This document shows positions 43,404 to 51,568 of a stretch of 64,000 nucleotides of DNA, one piece after another. Position 1 is the first letter of the stretch. Each line of letters starts with the position of its first letter. The stretch is taken from positions 1,667,372-1,731,371 of the forward strand of contig NZ_LN890328.1 of the NCBI RefSeq assembly GCF_001458595.1, in the 5' to 3' direction. Source of the stretch: Clostridium neonatale (GTDB taxonomy: Bacteria > Bacillota > Clostridia > Clostridiales > Clostridiaceae). The notes under the pieces were generated by a model. The model saw only the letters and a program-made list of their open reading frames with translations, was not told where the DNA came from and did no database searches. The position numbers and the translations under genes were made by a program.

Positions 43404-44753
43404 CTATTGATTATGGCGTTTTTCAATTTCCTCCTTTATCTCTGGATATTTCTTATCTAAATCATAAAAACTCATTGTAATAATAGAACATATTAATAAT
43501 ATTATTGGGATATATATATACATGACACGAATTGCTAAAACAGCTTTTGCTCCCTGAATCAAAGCATCACTATTATATGAACCCCATGCAAGAAGAACTC
43601 CTCCAATTCCTCCTGACACTGCCTGTGCAACTTTTCCTAAGAAGCCATTAACAGCAGATAGAGAACCAGATGCATCTATTCCCGTTTTCCATATACCATA
43701 ATCTACTGGATCAGCCTGCATTGAAAAATAAATACTTTCTTTAGCACCATACCCTGCTGCAGTAACTAAAGCACCTATAATAATTCCAATATAATTTACA
43801 CCTGAAATCCAAATAAATATAATACCTGTAAGCTGAATTAAAGCTGCTGATATATAAAGATTCCTTTTTCCAAGTTTTCCTGCCAAAAATGGAACAAAAA
43901 AATTTGCTATCAAAGGAACTACAGACATTATGCTTGCTACAGTTATTGATAATTCCTTGCTTCCAACTACAGACTTATAGTAATAGACCAATGCAGCTGT
44001 TTGCATAAAATAGCCTGTCCACATAAATAAAATATTAATAGCAAAGATAACCCATGGCTTATTTCTTATTAATGATTTTAATGTATCACCTAAAGTTACA
44101 TGTGGTGATATTTGTGAAACTCTTTCTTTTACATTTGCAAATGTAATCCAGAATAAAATACATCCAGCAATACCAAATAATATCATTACAAATCTGAACC
44201 CAAGTGCCTCATTGCTTCCTCCAAAAAATTCAACCATTTTTAATGCCATTGTACTTACAATTGTTGCTCCAAGAAATCCAAAAAACTTTCTTGAAGTTGA
44301 AAGTGCTGTTCTTTCTTTTGAATCCGCTGTAAGGCTTGGCAATATTGAAGCCATTGGAATATTAACTATTGTATATGCAAAAGACAAACCTATATAAGTA
44401 ATGTAAGCATATACTAACTTTCCATATTCTGAAATATCAGGCACAGAAAATGCTAAAATTGCAAACAATGCAAAGAATGGACCTCCAAATAAAAAGTATG
44501 GACGTGATTTCCCCCATCTTGTGTTAGTGTTGTCAATCCAATACCCGACAAGCAAGTCTGCTCCTCCGTCAATTAATCTTGCTATAATAAGCATTGTTGC
44601 CAAGGAAAGTGCATTTAATTTCATTACATCTGTGTAAAAATACATCAGATATAACGTTATCATCTGCCATATCAAATTAGCAGCTAGATCTGATATCCCA
44701 TATCCAAAACGCTGCCGCCAAATTTGAAATTTAACTTTGTCTTCTATTTTCAT
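43404..44753 (-). CDS. GPH-family glycoside/cation symporter
   Basis: A 449-residue MelB-like symporter. It has 12 hydrophobic spans, the N-terminal YGISDLAANLIWQMITLYLM, and the RLIDGGADLLVGYWIDNTNT and GKSRPYFLFGGP motifs of the GPH family. It is the first gene of the operon with the HPr-like protein, the MFS transporter and GH78, divergent from an AraC regulator. Two transporters in one operon suggest more than one related substrate. Confidence 0.88.
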   Translation of the reverse strand: MKIEDKVKFQIWRQRFGYGISDLAANLIWQMITLYLMYFYTDVMKLNALSLATMLIIARLIDGGADLLVGYWIDNTNTRWGKSRPYFLFGGPFFALFAILAFSVPDISEYGKLVYAYITYIGLSFAYTIVNIPMASILPSLTADSKERTALSTSRKFFGFLGATIVSTMALKMVEFFGGSNEALGFRFVMILFGIAGCILFWITFANVKERVSQISPHVTLGDTLKSLIRNKPWVIFAINILFMWTGYFMQTAALVYYYKSVVGSKELSITVASIMSVVPLIANFFVPFLAGKLGKRNLYISAALIQLTGIIFIWISGVNYIGIIIGALVTAAGYGAKESIYFSMQADPVDYGIWKTGIDASGSLSAVNGFLGKVAQAVSGGIGGVLLAWGSYNSDALIQGAKAVLAIRVMYIYIPIILLICSIITMSFYDLDKKYPEIKEEIEKRHNQ

Positions 44754-44760
44754 ATTCTCC

Positions 44761-45132
44761 CTCCCATTAATTTCTTACAGATTAATTTTATTAAATTATT
44801 TATAAAGTAGCTATTGATTATCTTAATCAATTTTATTGATATTTTTTAAACATATTGTTACAATTATGCTATTAAGGATGGGGTTAAATTGACAAAAAAT
44901 GAGATTCTTTTTCATTTGCAGGAATTCAACAAATTTTATTTTGTCTGCTATATTTTATATTCTCTCTCCCATTAATTTCTTACAGATTAATTTTATTAAA
45001 TTATTTATAAAGTAACTATTGATTATCTTAATCAATTTTATTGATATTTTTTAAACACATTGTTACAATTATGCTATTAAGGAGGGGTTTAAATTGACAA
45101 AAAATGAGATTCTTTTTCATTTGCAGAAATTC
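44761..45132. repeat. tandem duplication of the divergent control region (period 205 bp)
   Basis: CTCCCATTAATTTCTTACAG begins at 44761 and again at 44966. The copies stay nearly identical for about 170 bases, through the ribosome site, the start codon TTGACAAAAAATGAG and the first codons of the AraC gene. The first copy holds a truncated gene start that runs into stops. Few differences imply a recent event. Confidence 0.85.
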
Positions 45133-46137
45133 AATAAAGATGAACTTTTTTATCAAAAATATTATAACGCTCAAAGTCAACAATGGATGTTCGATAAATT
45201 TTTAGAAGAACAGAATACTTCTGAACTGATTAAACGTCAGCTTATTGTTCCCGAATTATCAAGTTCTTTTAACCCAACTAGTTATCTTGCCAAGGATTTT
45301 TTTGAAAATGATAATACAAATTGTATTGTATTTAGCAAACATAACAGATTTACACCTCCATTTACTCATTATCATGATTTTTATGAAATGATATATATTT
45401 TTGAGGGTGCATGTACTCAGAAAATAAATCTGGATAGTATTTCATTGAAAAAAGGCGATTTCTGTATTATTACACCTGGTACACGTCATTCAATCAGTGT
45501 ATTTGATCCCAGTCTGGTAATTAATATTTTAATCAGAAAAAATACATTTGAAGACATATTCTTTAATTTAATACGTGAAAACAATACAATTTCATTTTAT
45601 TTTAATCAGACATTGCATTCTGATTTATATAATGATTATTTAATTTTTTCTACCGAAAATGATGCAGATATACAGGATCTTATTTTAGAAATGATACTTG
45701 AATTTGAAAATCATAAAAAATACTGTGATTCTATTTTGAACAGTATGATGATGATTCTTTTTTCTATTATACTAAGAAAATATGAAAATACAGTCAAAAT
45801 ATCTCAAGAAAGAAAACATTCAGACATAAAATCCATAGAAATATTAACTTACATAGAAAATAATTATCAGAATATTACTCTGCAGGAACTGGCCGATCAC
45901 TTTCATTTCTCTATACAATATTGTTCTAGGCTTTTAAAACAAACTACAGGGCAGACTTTTTCTAAAATTCTTCAAAGCATAAGATTTAACAGAGCAAAAA
46001 CTCTGCTTAAAACTACTAATATATCAATTGCAGATATAAGCACACAGGTAGGTTTTCAAAACCCAGAACATTTTAACCGATGCTTTAAGAAACTTTTTAA
46101 AATAACACCTGGTGAATACAGAAAAAATAAAATATGA
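45094..46137 (+). CDS. AraC-family regulator of the glycoside operon
   Basis: A 347-residue regulator. The cupin-like sensor domain has THYHDFYEMIYIFEGACTQK and TPGTRHSISVF, and the C-terminal AraC pair is LQELADHFHFSIQYCSRLLK and STQVGFQNPEHFNRCFKKLF. It starts with TTG at 45094 after AAGGAGGGG. It is divergent from the symporter operon and probably activates it on sensing a glycoside. Its promoter region is duplicated upstream. Confidence 0.9.
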   Translation: MTKNEILFHLQKFNKDELFYQKYYNAQSQQWMFDKFLEEQNTSELIKRQLIVPELSSSFNPTSYLAKDFFENDNTNCIVFSKHNRFTPPFTHYHDFYEMIYIFEGACTQKINLDSISLKKGDFCIITPGTRHSISVFDPSLVINILIRKNTFEDIFFNLIRENNTISFYFNQTLHSDLYNDYLIFSTENDADIQDLILEMILEFENHKKYCDSILNSMMMILFSIILRKYENTVKISQERKHSDIKSIEILTYIENNYQNITLQELADHFHFSIQYCSRLLKQTTGQTFSKILQSIRFNRAKTLLKTTNISIADISTQVGFQNPEHFNRCFKKLFKITPGEYRKNKI

Positions 46138-46183
46138 AAAATTAGATGTCATGCTAGTTTTCTATGCATGACATCTAATTTTA
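46138..46183 (+). terminator. terminator of the AraC gene
   Basis: AAAATTAGATGTCATGC and GCATGACATCTAATTTT form a 17-bp perfect stem followed by ATTT, immediately after the stop codon. Confidence 0.85.
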
Positions 46184-46189
46184 TTTAAT

Positions 46190-46290
46190 CAATTTCATCT
46201 TTTCTAGATAACTTCTTAATTTGTCTATATCTCTTTGTATAGTCTTTTCATCAACATTATATTTATCAACCAATTAACTTGCTCTGTTTT
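46190..46290 (-). pseudogene. fragment of a DeoR/WYL-type helix-turn-helix regulator
   Basis: The minus strand encodes KTEQVNWLI and, after a one-base shift, KYNVDEKTIQRDIDKLRSYL, the conserved recognition helix of HTH_11/WYL regulators. No start and no C-terminal domain are present. Confidence 0.5.
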
Positions 46291-46377
46291 AAGCCAATTT
46301 TTATTCCGTATTTTCAGTATATTGAAGGAAGAATAACAGCTTAATTTTTGACGAATGATACATTCTAAAATTCAAAA

Positions 46378-46409
46378 AAACTGCCCACCAACTTTAGATG
46401 GACAGTTTC
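46378..46409 (-). terminator. terminator of the uracil permease gene
   Basis: AAACTGTCCA and TGGGCAGTTT pair on the minus strand and are followed by a T-run, about 15 bases after the permease stop codon. Confidence 0.75.
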
Positions 46410-46422
46410 TATTATAAATTCC

Positions 46423-47715
46423 TTATTCTTTTTCATTCATTAATCCAAGCTTATCAAATATAATAAAGCTAAGATTTAAAATAATTGCCACAATTGTAGC
46501 CAATCCCATTCCTGTAATTTCAAAACTTCCCATTGTAAGCGTAATTCCACTTATCCCAACAATAAATATTACTGATGAAAGTATTAAATTTCTTGATTTA
46601 GAGAAATCTACTTTTTCTTCTATGAATGTTCTTAATCCTGATACTGCTATTGTACCAAACAATAAGAAACTAACTCCTCCAATAACTGGTGTTGGAATTG
46701 TTCTTATAAGTGCTGACATCTTACCAGAAAACCCTAAAATTATTGATATTAATCCTGCTCCACATATTATATAAACACTATATATCTTTGTTAATGCCAT
46801 AACTCCAATGTTTTCTCCATAAGTTGTAGTTGGTACAGAACCAAACATTCCTGAAACAATAGTTGATAGTCCATCTCCAAGAAGTGATCTATGAAGTCCT
46901 GGATCTTCCAAAAAGTCCTTCCCTACTATACTACTTGTAACCTTTAAGTGTCCTACATGTTCTGCTATTACAACAAAGGTTGCAGGTAATATTGTAAGTA
47001 TAGCATTTATGTTAAAATGTGCAATTTTTATGTTTGGAAGTACAAAAAAACTTGCGTTGCTTACTAGTGAAAAATCAACTATTCCCATAAAACATGATGT
47101 AATATATCCTACTATTACTCCTATTAACAGTGGAATAACTTTTAAGAATCCTCTTAAAAGAACATTGCATAATATTACAGTTAATAGTGTTACCATTGAT
47201 ACAATAACCCATGATACATTTAATGTAGGTGAATTACTTCCTCCAACTGGAAAACCAGCCATATCTGCTGCAGTGCCAGCAAGTTCTAAACCTATTAGTG
47301 TAATAATTGAGCCCATAGCTGCTGGTGGAAATAATTTATTTATCCATCCAATACCTATATACCCTACAATAATAGCTATAATTGAAAATACTACACCTAC
47401 TAATACAAAGCCTCCCTGTATTGTTTGAAAATCATAGCCTTGACCGTATAGGAGTAATACTGGAGATATAAAAGCAAAACTCGAACCCAAATATGCTGGA
47501 ATTTTTCTTTTTGTTATAAACGCATAAAGTAATGTACCTATACCGTTAAAGAATAATACAGTGGTAGGATCAATATTAAATAATAGTGGTACAAGAACTG
47601 AAGATCCAAACATTGCAAACAAATGTTGAATACTTAATGGAATTGCCTTAAGTAAAGGAATTTTTTCATTTACTTCTATAGAGTCATTTTCATCTTTTAA
47701 AATTTCATTATACAT
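46423..47715 (-). CDS. uraA: uracil/xanthine permease (NCS2 family)
   Basis: A 430-residue NCS2 transporter with about 14 segments. AIPLSIQHLFAMFGSSVLVP at the N-terminus, the substrate-region Glu in VVIAEHVGHLKVTSSIVG, and VPTTTYGENIGVMALT are characteristic of UraA-type proton/uracil symporters. It is monocistronic with a TTGACA promoter. It probably brings in uracil for salvage or for the degradation cluster at 16-32 kb, though it lacks that cluster's operator and may be regulated separately. Confidence 0.92.
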   Translation of the reverse strand: MYNEILKDENDSIEVNEKIPLLKAIPLSIQHLFAMFGSSVLVPLLFNIDPTTVLFFNGIGTLLYAFITKRKIPAYLGSSFAFISPVLLLYGQGYDFQTIQGGFVLVGVVFSIIAIIVGYIGIGWINKLFPPAAMGSIITLIGLELAGTAADMAGFPVGGSNSPTLNVSWVIVSMVTLLTVILCNVLLRGFLKVIPLLIGVIVGYITSCFMGIVDFSLVSNASFFVLPNIKIAHFNINAILTILPATFVVIAEHVGHLKVTSSIVGKDFLEDPGLHRSLLGDGLSTIVSGMFGSVPTTTYGENIGVMALTKIYSVYIICGAGLISIILGFSGKMSALIRTIPTPVIGGVSFLLFGTIAVSGLRTFIEEKVDFSKSRNLILSSVIFIVGISGITLTMGSFEITGMGLATIVAIILNLSFIIFDKLGLMNEKE

Positions 47716-47772
47716 AATAATATCATCATCCTTTCTTAGTTTCGCTGAACTAATTTAAAAGTACCATACCAA

Positions 47773-47801
47773 AAATATCACTAATCTACACACTTTGTCA
47801 A
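47773..47801 (-). promoter_or_regulatory. promoter of uraA
   Basis: TTGACA (47796-47801), 17 bases, and ATATTT (47773-47778) on the minus strand. The leader to the start codon is short (about 50 bases) and holds no PyrR-type attenuator that I can see. Confidence 0.5.
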
Positions 47802-47850
47802 TGTTTTTGATATATTTTTTTCATTTCTATAATAAAATGTAGATAATTTT

Positions 47851-47926
47851 AAAGGAAACTCCTATTCACATTCGTTCATAGGAGGACTATACTACTAAGC
47901 TCGAATCTCGCTAAGTATTATATGCC
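47851..47926 (+). repeat. two-hairpin dispersed repeat, copy 7
   Basis: Full-length: AAAGGAAACTCCTATTCACA, ATAGGAGGACTATACTACTA and ATTATATGCC. Several changes preserve pairing of the second stem. Confidence 0.8.
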
Positions 47927-47966
47927 AATGCTTTTAGGTTGTGATTTTTTACAAGCATCAATTTTA

Positions 47967-48022
47967 TATAAAATAAAAACTTGTTAAGATGTAATATTAC
48001 AATTATGCTCTTAGCAAGTTTT
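47967..48022 (+). terminator. hairpin with T-run
   Basis: AAAACTTGTTAAGA and TCTTAGCAAGTTTT pair around a long loop and are followed by ATTTTTA. No gene is recognised directly upstream on this strand. It may end a transcript through the repeat at 47851. Confidence 0.45.
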
Positions 48023-48346
48023 ATTTTTATAAATTTAAATTGAATAAACTCTTCAAACTCCCAATAAATAAGCAAATTCGTAAGAATTTATATTTATTTG
48101 TGTATAAAATGCTATATTTATAACTATCTAGATTTTTATCTTTATGAGTGCATAGAATCTTACATTTATAAGTTAATATCTTCTATCCTTTGTAGGATTT
48201 TAACTTCATAGAAGTTTTCATTTTAAAAATCAAATGTACATTAAATTAATTATTTTTTCTTCTAAAGTTGAAAAATCCAAAATCCTTAGTTTGAAACCAT
48301 ATATATTATGTAATAGATTAATAAAGCACGAAAGGATTTGATATGT
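48023..48346. other. AT-rich non-coding region
   Basis: No gene. About 48060-48100 contains AAATTCGTAAGAATTTATAT, the complement of the motif conserved in the spacers of the composite palindrome elements. It may be a relic of one. Confidence 0.4.
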
Positions 48347-48991
48347 ATGGCAAGAAAAAATTATATAAATCTTTCCAAAAGTGATTTTGATATTGATGAT
48401 AATGAATACTTGTTTACTTTTACTGATGAAGCAATAAGCGATGGGAAATGCCTTGCACAATTTACTTTTGATCCTGATGAAGACTTATCTTCTAATGATG
48501 CTACTTCGCCAATATTAAAATTAAGTGCAACTAATAATACTAATAATTGTTCTTTAGCAAACTCTAATACTGCAACTACCATAAATAATAATAATGATAA
48601 TATTGCTGCTATCACAAATAATAACGATGCTGGTAACATAAAAAATTCTAATATTATTAAAAATACAGCTAACCAAATTATAAATTCTACATCTGACAGT
48701 ACTGAAATTTCCAGCCAAAATATTTCTCAAAATAAATATATGCAAATAAATACTTATGCAGAAAAACTATTTGATAACCGTACAATTTCCATTCCTAATG
48801 GTGCTGCTCCTCCTATTAATGGTGAAACTCCAACTATTAGAAGATCTTATATCTTTAGAGCTTCTACCATAAGAAAACTAAATGAATTAAAAAGTATTCA
48901 TCCTGATATTAATGCTTGTGTCAGCACAATTGTTGATGTTGCACTTGAACATTATTATACCTATATAACAAAGCAAGGCGGCAGCCAATAA
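48347..48991 (+). CDS. ribbon-helix-helix-like protein with Asn/Thr-rich linker
   Basis: A 214-residue protein. The N-terminal 60 residues are acidic. Residues about 65-125 are low-complexity, rich in Asn, Thr, Ile and Ser. The C-terminal 45 residues (RSYIFRASTIRKLNELKSIH, then VSTIVDVALEHYYTYI) look like a ribbon-helix-helix DNA-binding or dimerisation fold. The ATG at 48347 follows AAAGGA. It precedes the DUF1659/DUF2922/YvrJ genes and may regulate or accompany them. No named family. Confidence 0.6.
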   Translation: MARKNYINLSKSDFDIDDNEYLFTFTDEAISDGKCLAQFTFDPDEDLSSNDATSPILKLSATNNTNNCSLANSNTATTINNNNDNIAAITNNNDAGNIKNSNIIKNTANQIINSTSDSTEISSQNISQNKYMQINTYAEKLFDNRTISIPNGAAPPINGETPTIRRSYIFRASTIRKLNELKSIHPDINACVSTIVDVALEHYYTYITKQGGSQ

Positions 48992-49090
48992 CCATAATGT
49001 GTAAACTTTCAAATTTCATGCAAGATTTCCTTAAAAGCTATTTTTAAACCATATATCTTATTTGAGCAAGCAAGAAAGGAGGAATTTAAA

Positions 49091-49315
49091 ATGGCAGTAA
49101 ACAAAATTATTGATTCAACTTCTCTAACAATTGAAATTCAAAATGGAGTAGATAAAAGTGGTGATCCAACCTACTCAAAGAAGACTTTTCCTAATGTAAG
49201 AAACGATGCTGATGCACAAAGTCTTTATGATGTTGCTGAAGCTATGAAACTTGTTATTGATGGCGGCACTAGAGACACATTAGTAAACGTAACTTCAAAT
49301 CTCATTAACTCTTAA
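49091..49315 (+). CDS. DUF1659 protein
   Basis: A 74-residue protein matching the DUF1659 pattern (TLTIEIQNGVDKSGDPTYSK-like segment and FPNVRNDADAQSLYDVAEAM). Function unknown. An AAAGGAGG ribosome site is present. In Firmicutes this family typically sits next to DUF2922 and YvrJ genes, as here. Confidence 0.85.
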   Translation: MAVNKIIDSTSLTIEIQNGVDKSGDPTYSKKTFPNVRNDADAQSLYDVAEAMKLVIDGGTRDTLVNVTSNLINS

Positions 49316-49356
49316 TAAAGAAACTTCTAAAAATTTATTGAAAGGAGGTTTAACTT

Positions 49357-49575
49357 ATGGAATATATTTTAAGTATGAGCTTTACAACTGAAGGTGGAAA
49401 ATCTACCAGCTTAAATCTTAGTGGCGTTAAAACTACATTAACTAAACAAGAAGTGTTTACTCTTATGGACTTAATCATAGAGAAAAATATCTTTGTTGTT
49501 AGTTCAGGTGCTTTGATTACAAAAAGTGGTGCTAAATTTACTGAAAGAAAAGTTACAAAGTTTGATGTAGCTTAA
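49357..49575 (+). CDS. DUF2922 protein
   Basis: A 72-residue protein of the DUF2922 family (LSMSFTTEGGKSTSLNLSGV at the start). Function unknown. It begins 41 bases after the DUF1659 gene with an AAAGGAGG site and forms the second of the small-gene trio. Confidence 0.85.
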   Translation: MEYILSMSFTTEGGKSTSLNLSGVKTTLTKQEVFTLMDLIIEKNIFVVSSGALITKSGAKFTERKVTKFDVA

Positions 49576-49589
49576 AACTCAATCATTAA

Positions 49590-49693
49590 GGGGCTGTCAC
49601 ATTAAGATGATCAATTACAATATGTTTCATTATAATTAAAAGTCGATAGATACAACATATTGTGAATTTTACTTTTTGTGTGACAGCTCCTTT
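49590..49693 (+). terminator. long hairpin after the DUF2922 gene
   Basis: GGGGCTGTCACA (49590) pairs with TGTGTGACAGCTCC (49679-49692) and is followed by TTTTATAT. ACAATATGT and ACATATTGT inside add a second stem. Confidence 0.65.
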
Positions 49694-49826
49694 TATATAC
49701 AATTATATAGAAAGTTTTGAAAATTAAGCACAGTTTAAAAAATTATTATTGCTTAGATAGGATTTATACATAAATTCTTTGGGATATATATTTCTAAGAA
49801 TTGAAAATTTATAGGAGGTTAACTTT

Positions 49827-50012
49827 ATGGAATTTAAAGAATTGATAAGTTTAATAGGAAATCTTGGCTTCCCTGTAGCCATAACTGCATATCTTCTTGT
49901 AAGGCTTGAAAAGCAAATTAATAGTCTTGCCTCTTCAATTAACAAATTAAACACAATAATTTCTGCAAAGCTTGGTGTTGTTATTGATACTAATGAAAAT
50001 TCTGCCTCATAA
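49827..50012 (+). CDS. yvrJ: YvrJ-family membrane protein
   Basis: A 61-residue protein with one hydrophobic helix (LISLIGNLGFPVAITAYLLV) followed by the coiled-coil-like RLEKQINSLASSINKLN, the YvrJ layout, which also resembles holin-like regulators. A GGAGG site precedes it. It lies downstream of the DUF1659/DUF2922 pair, separated by a terminator. Confidence 0.85.
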   Translation: MEFKELISLIGNLGFPVAITAYLLVRLEKQINSLASSINKLNTIISAKLGVVIDTNENSAS

Positions 50013-50033
50013 AAAAATAAATAATATAGATAT

Positions 50034-50077
50034 GGACAGTAGATAGATTTGTTTTTATGCAAAACTATTTACTGTCC
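50034..50077 (+). terminator. 44-bp hairpin repeat, copy 1 (terminator-like)
   Basis: GGACAGTAGATAG and CTATTTACTGTCC with inner TTTG/CAAA, followed by T. Nearly identical copies lie at 51498-51541 and 63730-63773. Confidence 0.75.
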
Positions 50078-50230
50078 TATTTTAGCTACATTTTAATTTA
50101 AAGAATTGTATAAAATCAGATTAATCGCATAAACACTATATTTATTAGTAATTTAGCAAAAGTTTATAAAGCATTTTGCCACTTGCTTACCACTAACAAA
50201 TGAGCATTAATACAAAAAAATTTTAACCAA

Positions 50231-50261
50231 AAAGCCCCCTGTATAGTAACAGAGGGCTTAA
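50231..50261 (-). terminator. terminator of the NAD(P)-binding oxidoreductase gene
   Basis: AAGCCCTCTGT and ACAGGGGGCTT pair on the minus strand and are followed by TTTTGG. It lies directly after the stop codon. Confidence 0.75.
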
Positions 50262-50267
50262 CTTTAT

Positions 50268-50897
50268 TTATTCTCTTACAACGGAAATTCTCTGCTGTAC
50301 ATGATTTCCATTTACAGCTTCATCTACCATAGCGATTGCATAATCTGCATAGCTGATAATGCTTTCTCCTTTAGCATTAAGAGTCAATTCCTCTCCACCT
50401 AAAATATATTTACCTGTTCGCTCTCCATCTGCTTGGAAATCACCAGCAGGACTGATGTATGTCCACTTCACATCATTTCTGGTACGAAGTTCTTCTAACG
50501 CCTTACCCATATTTTCAGCCAGTGGTTTAAACACATCTGGGAAATCAGCTCCGTCCATAACCTGTTCAGTATGCTCTGAATTAACATAAAGACTTCCTGC
50601 GCCTCCGACTATTAAAAGTCTTGTTTCCTTTCCACTTATAATGTCACATAGGTGCTTTAAAGACGTACTGTGCTGTGGAAGTGTCTCTGGTGTCCATGCT
50701 CCGAAAGCGTCAATCACAACATCAAAGTTCTCCAAATCAGAAGCAGTCAAGGCAAACAAATCCTTATGAATGACTTTTTCTGTATCTGAATGATTTTCAC
50801 CACGTACAATGGCGGTCACATCTAACCCTCTTTCTATAGCTTCTTTAACAATCAATTTTCCTTCTTTACCATTAGCACAAACAACTGCAATTTTCAT
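50268..50897 (-). CDS. NAD(P)-binding reductase (atypical SDR / NmrA-like)
   Basis: A 209-residue single-domain Rossmann protein. It starts KIAVVCANGKEGKLIVKEAI with the GxxGxxG-like dinucleotide loop reading ANGKEGK. Segments RLLIVGGAGSLYV and KWTYISPAGDF are usual for the NAD(P)H-binding atypical SDR group. The ATG at 50897 has AAGGAGG before it. It is divergent from an HxlR regulator, a common pairing in which the regulator responds to quinones or electrophiles. Confidence 0.85.
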   Translation of the reverse strand: MKIAVVCANGKEGKLIVKEAIERGLDVTAIVRGENHSDTEKVIHKDLFALTASDLENFDVVIDAFGAWTPETLPQHSTSLKHLCDIISGKETRLLIVGGAGSLYVNSEHTEQVMDGADFPDVFKPLAENMGKALEELRTRNDVKWTYISPAGDFQADGERTGKYILGGEELTLNAKGESIISYADYAIAMVDEAVNGNHVQQRISVVRE

Positions 50898-51040
50898 AAT
50901 CAATAACCTCCTTATAAAATTCAACTTGTTATTTACTGTTTGTATTATTATAATATATCCGTAAGGAAATATTGTAAAGTAAGCACTTTTTTGTGCCATA
51001 GTTACCTAAAAGATACTATTGAAAAAGGAGATTGGTGTAA

Positions 51041-51364
51041 ATGAAAAAAGAATTACCTGAATGTCCAGTTGAAACAACTCTTATGTTGATTAGTGAACGC
51101 TGGAAAGTTTTAATAATCAGAGATTTATTAGATGGAACAAAACGTTTTGGAGAATTAAAAAAATCTATTGGTAACATATCACAAAAGGTTTTGACTGCTA
51201 ATCTTCGTGCTATGGAGGATAGCGGACTTCTTACAAGAAAAGTCTATCCCGAGGTGCCACCAAAGGTTGAATATACTTTAACTGAAACAGGATATAGTTT
51301 AAAACCAATTTTAGATGCTATGAAAGAATGGGGAGTAGTATACCAAGAAAACAATGCTAAATAA
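51041..51364 (+). CDS. HxlR/MarR-like redox regulator
   Basis: A 107-residue HxlR winged helix (ISERWKVLIIRDLLDGTKRF, LTANLRAMEDSGLLTRKVYP). Cys8 in PECPVE lies where YodB/HypR-type regulators have their thiol switch. It is divergent from the reductase gene and probably represses it until oxidised. An AAAGGAG site precedes the ATG. Confidence 0.9.
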   Translation: MKKELPECPVETTLMLISERWKVLIIRDLLDGTKRFGELKKSIGNISQKVLTANLRAMEDSGLLTRKVYPEVPPKVEYTLTETGYSLKPILDAMKEWGVVYQENNAK

Positions 51365-51367
51365 TCA

Positions 51368-51493
51368 ATGTATAAATATTGCATAAAAGTAGACAATATT
51401 GAATATATAAATGAGCTATTAGAACATATTGATTTTAGTTTTGATGAAAATATACTAATATTTTTAATACCATTTAAGCAAGATATAAAGTAG
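51368..51493 (+). CDS. possible 41-residue peptide
   Basis: The frame begins MYKYCIKVDNIEYINELLEH and ends at a TAG overlapping the next hairpin repeat. It starts 3 bases after the HxlR stop with no clear ribosome site. It resembles the end of a larger protein; it may be a remnant. Confidence 0.3.
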   Translation: MYKYCIKVDNIEYINELLEHIDFSFDENILIFLIPFKQDIK

Positions 51494-51497
51494 ATAT

Positions 51498-51541
51498 GGA
51501 CAGTAAATAGATTTGTTTTTATGCAAAACTATTTACTGTCC
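51498..51541 (+). terminator. 44-bp hairpin repeat, copy 2 (terminator-like)
   Basis: Same GGACAGTAAATAG / CTATTTACTGTCC stem as at 50034 and 63730. It lies between the HxlR gene and the converging GH1 gene, so it can terminate either direction. Confidence 0.75.
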
Positions 51542-51568
51542 TTAATTTTTGATTCTTTTTCTAGAAGA

